Below, piece after piece: positions 1 through 8,709 of a DNA stretch of 64,000 nucleotides. Origin of the DNA: Spirosoma oryzicola (lineage in GTDB: Bacteria; Bacteroidota; Bacteroidia; Cytophagales; Spirosomataceae); assembly GCF_021233055.1 (NCBI RefSeq), contig NZ_CP089539.1:1-64000 (forward strand), in the 5' to 3' direction. The position numbers and the translations under genes are program-made. Below the pieces are notes generated by a model. That model did no database searches, was not told where the DNA came from, and saw only the letters and a program-made list of their open reading frames with translations. Position 1 is the stretch's first letter; each line of letters opens with the position of its first letter.

Positions 1-1104
1 AGTACCAGGCTTCACAACAGCCGGACAACGCACCAGTAAAGGTACCCGCATCGATTCTTCGTACATGTGTCGCTTATCAATCAGACCGCGTTCGCCGAAG
101 CTGAATCCATTGTCGCCCATATAAACTACCATCGTCGTTTCGGCTAGGCCGTTATCTTCCAGCCATTTTAGAATTCGCCCTACGCTGTCATCGACACCCA
201 TGAGCGTTTCGCAATACTGACGATAAAAGTCGTTGAAGCTAATCGAGCCGTGATACAGATAATCGACGCCATGCCAGCTGTAACGTTGTTGCTTGACCCA
301 GTTCGGCATATCCGCCATGTTAACCTTTAGCGACTTGCCTTCTGGAACTACCGATGGCTTCGGACCCCAAATTTTACTGGTATCCGAAGCCGTCAGGTAC
401 ATCGTTTGTGGGTAATTGATGGACACATTACGATACATACCCCGATGTCGTTTGGCTGGCTGAAACTCTGAATGAACCGCTTTGTGCGATAAGTACATAC
501 AAAACGGTTTGTCTTTGTGAAGCGAGTTCAGCCATTTTAACGCATAGTCCGTTAGTAGATCCGAGGTATAGCTACTGTCACCGTGAGCAACCTGTTTGCC
601 ATTAATGTTGAACGTCGGGTTGTAGTAGACGCCCTGGCCTTTGAAGCTAAGCCAGTAGTCAAATCCGGGTTGAGGAGCGTCGTCGGTGTTGCCCATGTGC
701 CACTTACCCAAAAATGCGGTCTTGTACCCGGCTCGCTGGAGATACTGAGGAAAGAATTTTAGACCGGGTGTCAACGGGGCGAAATTATCGACCACTTTAT
801 GCGTGTGAGCGTACTGTCCGGTTAGTATACTAGCACGACTCGGTGAGCAAAGAGCGGTACTGACAAAGGCATTACGCACGTGAGCGCCTTCGTTAGCAAG
901 TCGGTCGAGGTTGGGCGTTTTTAGACCGGCTACTTTGCCAGTAAAGCCCATGAAGTCATACCGATGATCGTCGGCCAGAATGTAAATGATGTTTTTAGGC
1001 TTATTCGCACTCGGTTTACCCGGTGGCTGAAGCTGGGGTCGGAACGCGAACAGAAGTCCAGCCAACAGTACAGAAAGGATGCTGTAGTGAAAAAATCTCT
1101 TCAT
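1..1104 (-). CDS. Type I sulfatase, exported (3' end outside window)
   Basis: Hydrolyses sulfate esters, probably in the periplasm on sulfated glycans (family knowledge; substrate not predictable). The N-terminus (MKRFFHYSILSVLLAGLLFA) is a signal peptide. Metal-binding residues follow in YILADDHRYD (about 40-50). The catalytic signature CSPSRASILTGQY begins at Cys86, the cysteine normally converted to formylglycine. A second metal motif, MGDNGFSFGERG, lies near residue 330. The reading frame is open to base 1, so 368 residues are present and the C-terminal subdomain is missing only because the window ends. The ATG at 1104 was chosen because it directly precedes the signal peptide. Activity would need a formylglycine-generating enzyme elsewhere; the FGE-like fusion at 54.6 kb lacks the expected cysteines. 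Confidence 0.93.
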   Translation of the reverse strand, partial: MKRFFHYSILSVLLAGLLFAFRPQLQPPGKPSANKPKNIIYILADDHRYDFMGFTGKVAGLKTPNLDRLANEGAHVRNAFVSTALCSPSRASILTGQYAHTHKVVDNFAPLTPGLKFFPQYLQRAGYKTAFLGKWHMGNTDDAPQPGFDYWLSFKGQGVYYNPTFNINGKQVAHGDSSYTSDLLTDYALKWLNSLHKDKPFCMYLSHKAVHSEFQPAKRHRGMYRNVSINYPQTMYLTASDTSKIWGPKPSVVPEGKSLKVNMADMPNWVKQQRYSWHGVDYLYHGSISFNDFYRQYCETLMGVDDSVGRILKWLEDNGLAETTMVVYMGDNGFSFGERGLIDKRHMYEESMRVPLLVRCPAVVKPGT

Positions 1105-1518
1105 AAATCGCACAGAACGTTCGGGATGGTTTCTCGTCTAAAAGTTAAGCGTACCACAAAGAAGACCTACTCAACAGCTAGTCAAATAAGGCACGGTATT
1201 CGAATGGGTAACTACCTGAAGCAAGCCAAAGATAAAAGTAATGTCTACCTTTATGCCATCTACGTTTTGACCATTGATGTGATTAAATGCGTCATCACAG
1301 AAATAGCCAGTACGGTATGCTTAAGCGGTAATAAGTAAAGGTTTTGGCCACGCCTGTGTTTCTCGCATTATACAAGACTTGGGACCATACTCGACTAGAT
1401 CTGGAAGAGGAAATGTTCGAGAACAAAACAAAGATGTAGTCTTAACGCAAATTAAGGCCTAAAACGAGCCGCTCAACCTGGTGCCAACAGTGAGCTACAA
1501 TCAACCAACATCGTTTGC
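1105..1518. other. Intergenic region between divergent sulfatase and two-component genes
   Basis: This 414-base stretch carries the promoters of the sulfatase (leftward) and the response regulator (rightward). No convincing TAnnTTTG box, hairpin or RNA gene was recognised. An open frame that runs out of the sulfatase gene into this region has no family features and looks like an antisense shadow. Confidence 0.5.
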
Positions 1519-2190
1519 ATGAAAATCCTTTTAGTTGAAGACGAAGAGCGGTTGGCCTCTTTTATCCGGAAAGGTATGTCGGCCGAGGGTTACGAAGTCG
1601 AGATTGCCTATGATGGCCGAATTGGACTGTCCCTATTTCGCGGAGATGAGTACGGGATCATTATACTGGATGTCAATCTGCCGCACATAAACGGTATTGA
1701 GCTATGTCGAATGATCCGCTCGGAAAATGAAGCCGTACCCGTGCTGATGCTAACCGCGCTGGATAGTCTGGCTGATAAATCAGATGGGTTCAACGCCGGA
1801 GCAGACGACTACTTAGCCAAACCATTTGAATTTCAGGAACTGCTTTTACGGGTCAGAGCGTTGACGCGCCGGAATGGTACCAAGCAGAAGCAGGTACTTC
1901 GACTGGCCGATCTGGAATTGAATCTGGATACCCAAACCGCAACGCGGGCTGGTGAACGTCTCGATTTGACTACCAGGGAATACGCTTTGTTGGAATACCT
2001 GATGCTCAACAAAGGAAAAATTGTTTCGCGGATTGATATCAGTGAGCAGGTCTGGAACCTGAATTTTGACAGCAGTACCAACGTTATTGATGTATATGTG
2101 AGCTATCTGAGAAAGAAAATCGACAAAGGATTCTCGCCCAAACTGTTACACACCATTGTAGGAATGGGGTACGTGCTTCGTGAGGGTTAA
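1519..2190 (+). CDS. OmpR/PhoB-family response regulator
   Basis: DNA-binding regulator switched by phosphorylation from the downstream histidine kinase. The receiver domain (about 1-118) has the acidic pocket E7/D8, the phospho-acceptor D51 in ILDVNLP, the switch T79 and the conserved K101 in YLAKPFEF. A winged-helix DNA-binding domain (about 130-222) ends with VIDVYVSYLRKKID and LLHTIVGMGYVLR, typical of the OmpR class. At 223 residues it is full length. The kinase starts 68 bases downstream on the same strand, and an RND efflux operon follows, so the pair probably controls efflux (inference from position). The CusR/CopR-like heavy-metal branch is the closest type I can name, without proof of the signal. 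Confidence 0.95.
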   Translation: MKILLVEDEERLASFIRKGMSAEGYEVEIAYDGRIGLSLFRGDEYGIIILDVNLPHINGIELCRMIRSENEAVPVLMLTALDSLADKSDGFNAGADDYLAKPFEFQELLLRVRALTRRNGTKQKQVLRLADLELNLDTQTATRAGERLDLTTREYALLEYLMLNKGKIVSRIDISEQVWNLNFDSSTNVIDVYVSYLRKKIDKGFSPKLLHTIVGMGYVLREG

Positions 2191-2258
2191 CCAGTACTAA
2201 TAGGGCAGTCGTAGCTTTTCGCGTAGTTATCAATCGGCCTACTTGCCAATAGCATTTC

Positions 2259-3614
2259 ATGCTTATCCGAAACCGTTTAACGATTATTTTTACCTTGCTG
2301 GCGATGGCTATCCAAATCACGCTGTCGCTGCTGGTATTGTACTTCTATTCACTGTATCGACAGGAAGAATTTTTCAGCAGGTTGGAGGGAAAGGCTCGTG
2401 TGGCCGGTCGAGTACTTATTTCCCGGCGTCACCTGCACGACGATTTTTTTAAAAACATGGTGCGTACCGATTTGCTCACCATCGTGGAGGAACAAATCAG
2501 TATTTACAATAGCCAGCATAATCTGGTATTTACGAATCGGACACTAAAAGAATCGGACTATTACAAAGAAAAGATCCCGTTGCTGGCTACCAATTCCATG
2601 GTTGAATTTAGAAGCGGTCATCTGGAGTCCATCGTCATACCATACCGTGATCGGGGACAACAATTTTATATTTTTGCCTCTGGTTACGACCGGATCGGCT
2701 TTGCCAAACTGAGTGCCTTACAGCAGATCACGCTGCTGTCAAATTTGCTGGGCTTTACGCTGATTGTACTAGCTGGTTGGTACTTTTCCGGGCGTGTACT
2801 AAAGCCTATTTCTCAAATCGTAGACGAGGTAGAGCAAATCACGGCTACGCATCTGCACAAGCGGGTAAACGAAGGAAATCGCCGGGATGAAATCGCTCAA
2901 CTCGCCATGACGTTCAACCAAATGCTTTTCCGCCTGGAAGACGCGTTTGTTTCGCAACGCAGTTTTGTCTCTCATGCTTCCCACGAATTGCGCACACCGC
3001 TCACCAACACCCTGGGAACCCTGGAAACGTCCCTTCGGTATGATCAGGACCCAGTCGAATGGCGTCACAGTATGGAGATAGCCGTTGACGAGCTGAAAAA
3101 AGTAATCATCCTGACGAATGGTTTGCTTGGCCTGGCTAAGGTTACGGATGGAACTGTTGCCCTGACCGCCGTTCAGGTAGACGATTGCCTGCTTACAGCG
3201 ATTGGGCAAGTACAAACCAAGTATCCGGGCCGAAGTCTACCGCTCCAATTTGTAACAAGCGAGGACGAATCATTTACGGTGAAAGGCAATGCGACATTGC
3301 TTACTACTGCTTTTTTGAACGTGCTTGATAATGCTTGTAAATACTCGAGCGAACCGGTTGCTGTACAACTCAAATCACGGGATGAGCAGATCATTGTGAC
3401 CGTGACTGACCAGGGGAGAGGCATTTCAGAAACGGATGCCGTTCACATACTTGATCCTCTTTACCGGGGTGAGAATGTAAATGACGTGCCTGGTTACGGG
3501 ATCGGTCTGGCTGTAACGCAAAAGATAATTGATCTACACCAGGGCAGTCTGCAAATCAGTTCGAATGTGAACAAAGGAACGTCCGTTACGATTAGTTTGC
3601 CCATTCAGCCGTGA
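2259..3614 (+). CDS. Sensor histidine kinase (HAMP, HisKA, HATPase)
   Basis: Inner-membrane kinase that phosphorylates the neighbouring regulator. Transmembrane helix 1 is at about 7-32 and helix 2 at about 158-177, enclosing a periplasmic sensor of about 125 residues. A HAMP linker (about 178-232) leads to the H-box SHASHELRTPLTN with phospho-accepting His242. The N-box NVLDNACKYSS, the G1 box DQGRGIS and the G2 box GYGIGLAVTQ complete the ATPase domain. Length (451 residues) is normal for a CusS-like kinase. The sensor has no recognisable PAS or metal-binding cluster, so its ligand is unknown. It is probably co-transcribed with the regulator 68 bases upstream. Confidence 0.94.
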   Translation: MLIRNRLTIIFTLLAMAIQITLSLLVLYFYSLYRQEEFFSRLEGKARVAGRVLISRRHLHDDFFKNMVRTDLLTIVEEQISIYNSQHNLVFTNRTLKESDYYKEKIPLLATNSMVEFRSGHLESIVIPYRDRGQQFYIFASGYDRIGFAKLSALQQITLLSNLLGFTLIVLAGWYFSGRVLKPISQIVDEVEQITATHLHKRVNEGNRRDEIAQLAMTFNQMLFRLEDAFVSQRSFVSHASHELRTPLTNTLGTLETSLRYDQDPVEWRHSMEIAVDELKKVIILTNGLLGLAKVTDGTVALTAVQVDDCLLTAIGQVQTKYPGRSLPLQFVTSEDESFTVKGNATLLTTAFLNVLDNACKYSSEPVAVQLKSRDEQIIVTVTDQGRGISETDAVHILDPLYRGENVNDVPGYGIGLAVTQKIIDLHQGSLQISSNVNKGTSVTISLPIQP

Positions 3615-4049
3615 TTAGCTGGCTCTGCTTTAATTTCATTTTAATACATATAAATTTTAACGACCAAAAATACTTATTCATAATAGCAATGAAAAAGCAG
3701 AACCACGTTTATTGAAATGGTAACTATCTGATATACAGAATATTTTTTTGTTTGTAAAAACAATTTAATCCTGATTGGCTCCTTTAATAAAGAATTACAG
3801 ATAGGCTACAAAGTTCATTAGAATTAATAATATCGGGTCTGTACTTTGCCGTTGGGACGAATAAAAGCGCAAAAGACGTGGGTTCATTTGACGCATTAGA
3901 ATATAAAATATAACATTATTGATAAGGAGAGCGGTTTCTGCTATGTAACCGAGTTATACTTTAAATTTTTCTAATATCTTCTAATTTCCTTTTTACATCG
4001 TTTTAATACCGCTAAACTTCTTTTGTGTCAATAAACACAGACACAAGGT
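3615..4049. other. AT-rich intergenic region upstream of efflux locus
   Basis: These 435 bases are clearly richer in A and T than the surrounding genes and contain no supported ORF. They separate the two-component pair from the small membrane protein and efflux operon, so they probably hold the efflux promoter and regulator binding sites. A TACTTTGC sequence at 3842-3849 resembles a Bacteroidota -7 box with one base missing; no clear -33 partner was found. Confidence 0.4.
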
Positions 4050-4343
4050 ATGCAGCGTCGGTATTTCCCTTCGATTTTGCTATACGGCTTTGGGCTGGCA
4101 CTGGCTCTTTCATTGGCGTTCAATGGGTTCCTGCTGTATGAGCAAAGCCACCAGCGAAGCATTTACGAATACGAACTGGGTAACTTAAGCCATTCGGTAG
4201 ACGATGTGGTTTGGGAACAGCAGCTTTCTGAGTGTGAACGAGCCAATCAGCAAAAAGACAGTTTGCTTCGTCAATTAGAACAAGCTCCCAATGCCCCCCC
4301 GCCGGGCAAAGCGGTTGTGAGCCAGCGTACTGCTTCAAAGTAA
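4050..4343 (+). CDS. Small single-pass membrane protein, unknown function
   Basis: No family recognised. The 97-residue protein has a short basic N-terminus (MQRRYF), one hydrophobic helix at about 7-28 and then a charged, Gln/Glu-rich tail with predicted helical or coiled-coil character, ending in a Pro-rich stretch near residues 78-85. The topology suggests an anchored protein with its tail in the periplasm or cytoplasm. It lies 53 bases before the adaptor gene of the efflux operon on the same strand, so it may be the first gene of that transcript. An accessory role in efflux is only a positional guess. A start at 4050 gives the full hydrophobic segment. Confidence 0.7.
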   Translation: MQRRYFPSILLYGFGLALALSLAFNGFLLYEQSHQRSIYEYELGNLSHSVDDVVWEQQLSECERANQQKDSLLRQLEQAPNAPPPGKAVVSQRTASK

Positions 4344-4396
4344 TACCATCTAATAATACAAACCCCTACTATTTAGCCATGTTACCTCAGGTTCTT

Positions 4397-5479
4397 ATGA
4401 AAAGAATCCTCGTTCTCCTAAGCGTATGTGCCTTGTTTGGTACCATAAGCTGTTCGCACAAAGAAGAAGAAAAGGAAGAAGAAAAGGAATATTCGGTCAC
4501 GAGTCCTCTGCTAAGAGACACGACGATCACGAATAACTATGTCTGTCAAATTCGCTCCATCCAGCACATCGAATTACGGGCGCTGGAAAAAGGGTATCTG
4601 CAAAAGATTTTTGTAGACGAAGGACAGTACGTCAAGAAAGGTCAGTTGATGTTTCAAATCCTGCCGGTGCAATACCAAGCGGAGCTACAGAAAGCTGAAG
4701 CCGAAGCCAATTTTGCCAATGTTGAATTCAGAAACACAAAGCAACTCGCCGATAGCAACATTGTCTCAAAAAATGAATTGGCTCTATCAAAAGCTAAATT
4801 AGACAAAGCAAAAGCGGAAGTGTCTCTGGCACAAGTTCACTTAGGTTTCACGGAAGTAAGAGCACCGTTCGATGGGATCATGGACCACTTCCAGGTACGA
4901 TTGGGTAGTCTGGTTGACGAGGGTGACCTGTTAACCACGCTTTCGGACAACAGCAAAATGTGGGTCTATTTCAATGTGCCGGAAGCGGAGTACCTGAACT
5001 ACAAAACCCACGCTCAGCAGGAAAATCTGAATAGTGTAAACCTGCTGATGGCGAACCAACAGCTTTTTAAATACCCAGGCGTAGTACAAACGGTTGAGGC
5101 TGACTTCAACAACGAAACCGGTAACATCGCGTTCCGGGCTACCTTCCCGAACCCCAATAGCTTACTGAGACATGGCGAAACTGGCAACATTCAAATGACT
5201 TTGCCGATGAAGAATGCCATGATTATTCCGCAGAAAGCCACTTTCGAAGTACTGGAGAAGAAGTATGTGTACGTGATCACCAAGGACAACAAGATTCAGT
5301 CGCGAGAAATCACGATAGCCGCCGAAATGCCACACATCTTCGTTGTTGGGTCTGGTCTGAAAAAAGACGACAAGATCCTGTTGGAAGGATTACGTCAGGT
5401 GAAAGAGAATGAAAAAATTGCCTATAAATACCAGCAGCCCGCTTCTGTCATCGCCAATCTGGGGCTGTACGCCGAGTAA
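4397..5479 (+). CDS. RND efflux periplasmic adaptor lipoprotein (HlyD/MFP family)
   Basis: Links the inner-membrane RND pump to the outer-membrane channel. The preferred start, 18 bases inside the longest frame, gives MKRILVLLSVCALFGTISC, a lipoprotein signal peptide with the acylated Cys at the end of the lipobox. A Glu/Lys-rich linker (EEEKEEEKE) follows. Then come a barrel-sandwich (lipoyl-like) half LRALEKGYLQKIFVDEGQYV, an alpha-helical hairpin (about 85-150), the second lipoyl half ending VRAPFDGIMDHFQV, and beta-barrel and membrane-proximal domains. The length, about 360 residues, is typical of AcrA/MexA. The pump gene begins 26 bases downstream, so this is the first structural gene of the efflux operon. 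An alternative ATG at 4379 would add six residues. Confidence 0.93.
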   Translation: MKRILVLLSVCALFGTISCSHKEEEKEEEKEYSVTSPLLRDTTITNNYVCQIRSIQHIELRALEKGYLQKIFVDEGQYVKKGQLMFQILPVQYQAELQKAEAEANFANVEFRNTKQLADSNIVSKNELALSKAKLDKAKAEVSLAQVHLGFTEVRAPFDGIMDHFQVRLGSLVDEGDLLTTLSDNSKMWVYFNVPEAEYLNYKTHAQQENLNSVNLLMANQQLFKYPGVVQTVEADFNNETGNIAFRATFPNPNSLLRHGETGNIQMTLPMKNAMIIPQKATFEVLEKKYVYVITKDNKIQSREITIAAEMPHIFVVGSGLKKDDKILLEGLRQVKENEKIAYKYQQPASVIANLGLYAE

Positions 5480-5505
5480 TCTGATCGTTTAAAAAAGCAG
5501 AAGAC

Positions 5506-8500
5506 ATGTTCACAAAATTCATTCGCAGGCCGGTATTCGCGATTATGATTTCGATCATGATCGTATTCATCGGCGTACTGGCCATTGAAAAACTTCCGGT
5601 TTCTCAATTTCCAGATATTGCCCCAACCACCGTAAACATATTTATTGATTATCCCGGATCGAGTGCGGACGTACTGGTTAAATCGACGCTGATTACGCTT
5701 GAACAGGCGATCAACGGGGTTCAGGACATGCGCTACATCGCTACGGATGCAACCAGCGCGGGCGAGGCTACTCTCCGGATTATTTTTGAACCCGGTACGG
5801 ACCCGAACGATGCCGTTGTCCGGGTTAAAACAAGGGTTGACCAGGTAATGCCACTGCTGCCAGAACTTGTTCAGCGGGAAGGGGTTATTATCACGCCTGT
5901 TCAGCCCAGTATGTTGATGTACGTCAACCTCTACGCCAAGGAGAAAGGTATTGACGAGAAATTCCTGTTCAACTACGCTACGGTTAAAATGATCCCTGAA
6001 ATCCAACGGACGAAAGGGGTAGCCAGAGCGCAGATATTAGGTAGCCGCCGGTACGCCATGCGGGTGTGGTTAGATCCAGACCGTATGCGGGCCTACAACG
6101 TATCGGTGGAAGAAGTAATGAAAGCAATGGGTGAGCAAAGTATCATCGGGCGACCAGGCCGTCTGGGACAAAGCTCGGGTATTGCCGCTCAATCGCTGGA
6201 GTACGTGCTTACCTATAAGGGACGATACAGTGATCCGAAAGAGTACGAAGGAATTATTATCCGCGCCAACTCCGCCGGGGAAAGTATTCACCTGAGAGAT
6301 ATTGCCCGGGTTGAACTGGGTAGTGAATTCGTTAACATCTATTCCAATCTGGATGGTCACCCTTCGGCGGCTATCGTACTCCGCCAGAACTACGGTAGCA
6401 ACGCTAGCGAAGTTATTGAAGAGGTAAAACAGAAGCTGGAGGTCATGAAATCCTCGTTCCCGCCGGGCGTCGATTACAAAATCAGTTATGACGTTTCTCA
6501 ATTCCTGGATGCGTCTATTGAGCAGGTAATCGATACACTACGGGATGCGTTTCTGCTGGTAGCCCTCGTTGTGTTCCTGTTCCTGGGCGACTGGCGTTCG
6601 ACGCTTATCCCGATTATTGCGGTTCCGGTATCGTTGATTGGCGCGTTCTTCGTGATTCAGGCGTTTGGGCTATCCATTAACTTGATCACGCTCTTTGCTC
6701 TTGTACTGGCTATTGGTATTGTGGTCGATGATGCGATTGTGGTGGTGGAGGCCGTTCACGCCAAAATGGAGGAAAAGCCTCATCTAAGTCCCTTCGGAGC
6801 GGTCAAACAAGTGCTTGGCGAAATTAGCGGAGCTATTATCGCGATTACGCTGGTCATGGTGTCGGTGTTCCTGCCCATCTCCTTTATGTCGGGACCGGTT
6901 GGTACGTTCTACCGTCAGTTCTCGATTACGATGGCAAGTTCCATTGTGATTTCGGCCTTGATCGCCCTGACGCTCACGCCGGTATTGTGTGCCATGTTAT
7001 TGAAAAATCATCATGGACACGTTCAGAAGAAAAATCCGCTGACTCGGGCGATTGACAGCTTTAACCGGGGATTCGATAAGATGACCGGCTGGTACGTAGG
7101 CTTGTTAAAACTGATCGTTAACCGCCGAGTGATCACCTTCGCTATTCTGGCTGCGTTCTGCGCCGGTATTGTATACGAGAATCAGATTCTTCCCGCCGGA
7201 TTTATTCCAAACGAGGACCAGAGTACGATCTATGCGATCATCCAGACCCCTCCGGGTACGACGCTCGAAAAAACGAATCAGGTTTCGCGATCACTTCAGA
7301 AAATTTGCGAAGAGGTTCCTGGAATTGAGTCGGTATCGTCGCTGGCCGGTTACGAGATCATGACCGAAGGTCGGGGTTCGAACGCTGGTACGTGTTTAAT
7401 CAACCTGAAACCCTGGTCACAACGTGATAAGAACGTGAAAGAGATCATGGAAGAGCTAGAAGGGAAGTCCAGAAACCTTGGTGCGACCGTCGAATTCTTC
7501 GAACCACCAGCCATTCCTGGCTTTGGTTCATCGGGTGGTTTCTCGATGCGTCTGCTGGATAAAAACACCGATACGGACTACCGCGAGTTTGACAAAGTCA
7601 ACAAGCAGTTCATGGAAGATCTGGGCAAACGGAAAGAGTTGACCGGCTTATTCACCTTCTTCGCGGCCAACTATCCGCAGTATGAACTGGAAATTGATAA
7701 CAACCTGGCCATGCAGAAAGGCGTGTCTATCGGTAAAGCGATGGACAACCTGAACATCCTCATCGGTAGTACGTACGAACAAGGGTTCATTAAATTCAAC
7801 CAGTTCTTTAAAGTGTACGTACAGTCCGATCCGAGCTTCAGAAGACTGCCATCTGATATTCTAAAGCTTTTCGTGAAAAATGACGCGGGCGAAATGGTGC
7901 CTTATTCAGCCTTCATGAAGTTGAAGAAAGGGCAGGGACCAAACGAGATTACCCGGTTCAACTTGTACAACTCGTCGGCTATCCAGGGTTTACCAGCTAA
8001 AGGGTATACCACGGCAGACGCCATCAAAGCCATCCGGGAGGTATCTGCCAAGACCTTACCGAAAGGGTATGATATTGCCTTTGAGGGTCTTTCGTATGAT
8101 GAATCGATGCGGGGTAACGAGACTTTGTATGTGTTCCTGATTGTAGTAGCCTTTGTGTACATGGTACTGGCTGCCCAATACGAAAGCTTCATCATCCCAC
8201 TCGCCGTCTTGACTTCGCTGCCGGTTGGGATATTTGGATCGTTCTTCCTGCTGAAGCTGATGGGGTTGGAAAACAACATCTACGCACAGATCGGTCTGAT
8301 CATGCTGGTAGGTTTGCTGGGTAAAAACGCCGTACTGATCGTGGAGTTTGCTGTTCAGAAGCGACAGCAAGGTGAAACGATACTAGCCGCAGCCATCGAA
8401 GGAGCCAAGGTTCGTTTCCGCCCGATTCTGATGACCTCGTTCGCTTTCGTAGCTGGTCTGATTCCGCTGATCCTCGCCAGGGGAGCCGGTGCCATCGGTA

Positions 8501-8709
8501 ACCGTACGATTGGTGCCTCTGCCATGGGTGGTATGATATTTGGAACCGTCTTTGGGGTCGTTATCATCCCCGGTTTGTACTACATATTCGGTAGTCTGGC
8601 TGATGGCCGGAAGCTGATTAAGGGGGAAGAGGATGAATCTCTAACCGAAAATCTGGTCCATCAATTAGACTCATTTCCTGTAACAGAAGAAAGTACTGAT
8701 CATGCTTAA
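5506..8709 (+). CDS. RND multidrug efflux pump, AcrB/HAE1 type
   Basis: Proton-driven inner-membrane transporter of the hydrophobe/amphiphile efflux family. The N-terminus FTKFIRRPVFAIMISIMIV and the sequence KLPVSQFPDIAPTTV are hallmarks of HAE1 pumps. The proton-relay aspartates appear as GIVVDDAIVVVE in TM4, and the partner lysine as VGLLGKNAVLIVEFA in TM10. Twelve transmembrane helices and two large periplasmic loops fit the 1067-residue length. It lies between adaptor and outer-membrane factor genes, and its last 8 bases overlap the next start, implying translational coupling. Substrates cannot be read from sequence; the HAE1 type points to organic compounds rather than metal ions, which would be the HME type. 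Confidence 0.97.
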   Translation: MFTKFIRRPVFAIMISIMIVFIGVLAIEKLPVSQFPDIAPTTVNIFIDYPGSSADVLVKSTLITLEQAINGVQDMRYIATDATSAGEATLRIIFEPGTDPNDAVVRVKTRVDQVMPLLPELVQREGVIITPVQPSMLMYVNLYAKEKGIDEKFLFNYATVKMIPEIQRTKGVARAQILGSRRYAMRVWLDPDRMRAYNVSVEEVMKAMGEQSIIGRPGRLGQSSGIAAQSLEYVLTYKGRYSDPKEYEGIIIRANSAGESIHLRDIARVELGSEFVNIYSNLDGHPSAAIVLRQNYGSNASEVIEEVKQKLEVMKSSFPPGVDYKISYDVSQFLDASIEQVIDTLRDAFLLVALVVFLFLGDWRSTLIPIIAVPVSLIGAFFVIQAFGLSINLITLFALVLAIGIVVDDAIVVVEAVHAKMEEKPHLSPFGAVKQVLGEISGAIIAITLVMVSVFLPISFMSGPVGTFYRQFSITMASSIVISALIALTLTPVLCAMLLKNHHGHVQKKNPLTRAIDSFNRGFDKMTGWYVGLLKLIVNRRVITFAILAAFCAGIVYENQILPAGFIPNEDQSTIYAIIQTPPGTTLEKTNQVSRSLQKICEEVPGIESVSSLAGYEIMTEGRGSNAGTCLINLKPWSQRDKNVKEIMEELEGKSRNLGATVEFFEPPAIPGFGSSGGFSMRLLDKNTDTDYREFDKVNKQFMEDLGKRKELTGLFTFFAANYPQYELEIDNNLAMQKGVSIGKAMDNLNILIGSTYEQGFIKFNQFFKVYVQSDPSFRRLPSDILKLFVKNDAGEMVPYSAFMKLKKGQGPNEITRFNLYNSSAIQGLPAKGYTTADAIKAIREVSAKTLPKGYDIAFEGLSYDESMRGNETLYVFLIVVAFVYMVLAAQYESFIIPLAVLTSLPVGIFGSFFLLKLMGLENNIYAQIGLIMLVGLLGKNAVLIVEFAVQKRQQGETILAAAIEGAKVRFRPILMTSFAFVAGLIPLILARGAGAIGNRTIGASAMGGMIFGTVFGVVIIPGLYYIFGSLADGRKLIKGEEDESLTENLVHQLDSFPVTEESTDHA

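Noticed and set aside
964..1338. Plus-strand open frame of 124 codons
   Set aside because: It overlaps the sulfatase gene antisense, has no family motif or signal peptide and is Lys/Arg-rich as expected for an out-of-frame reading.
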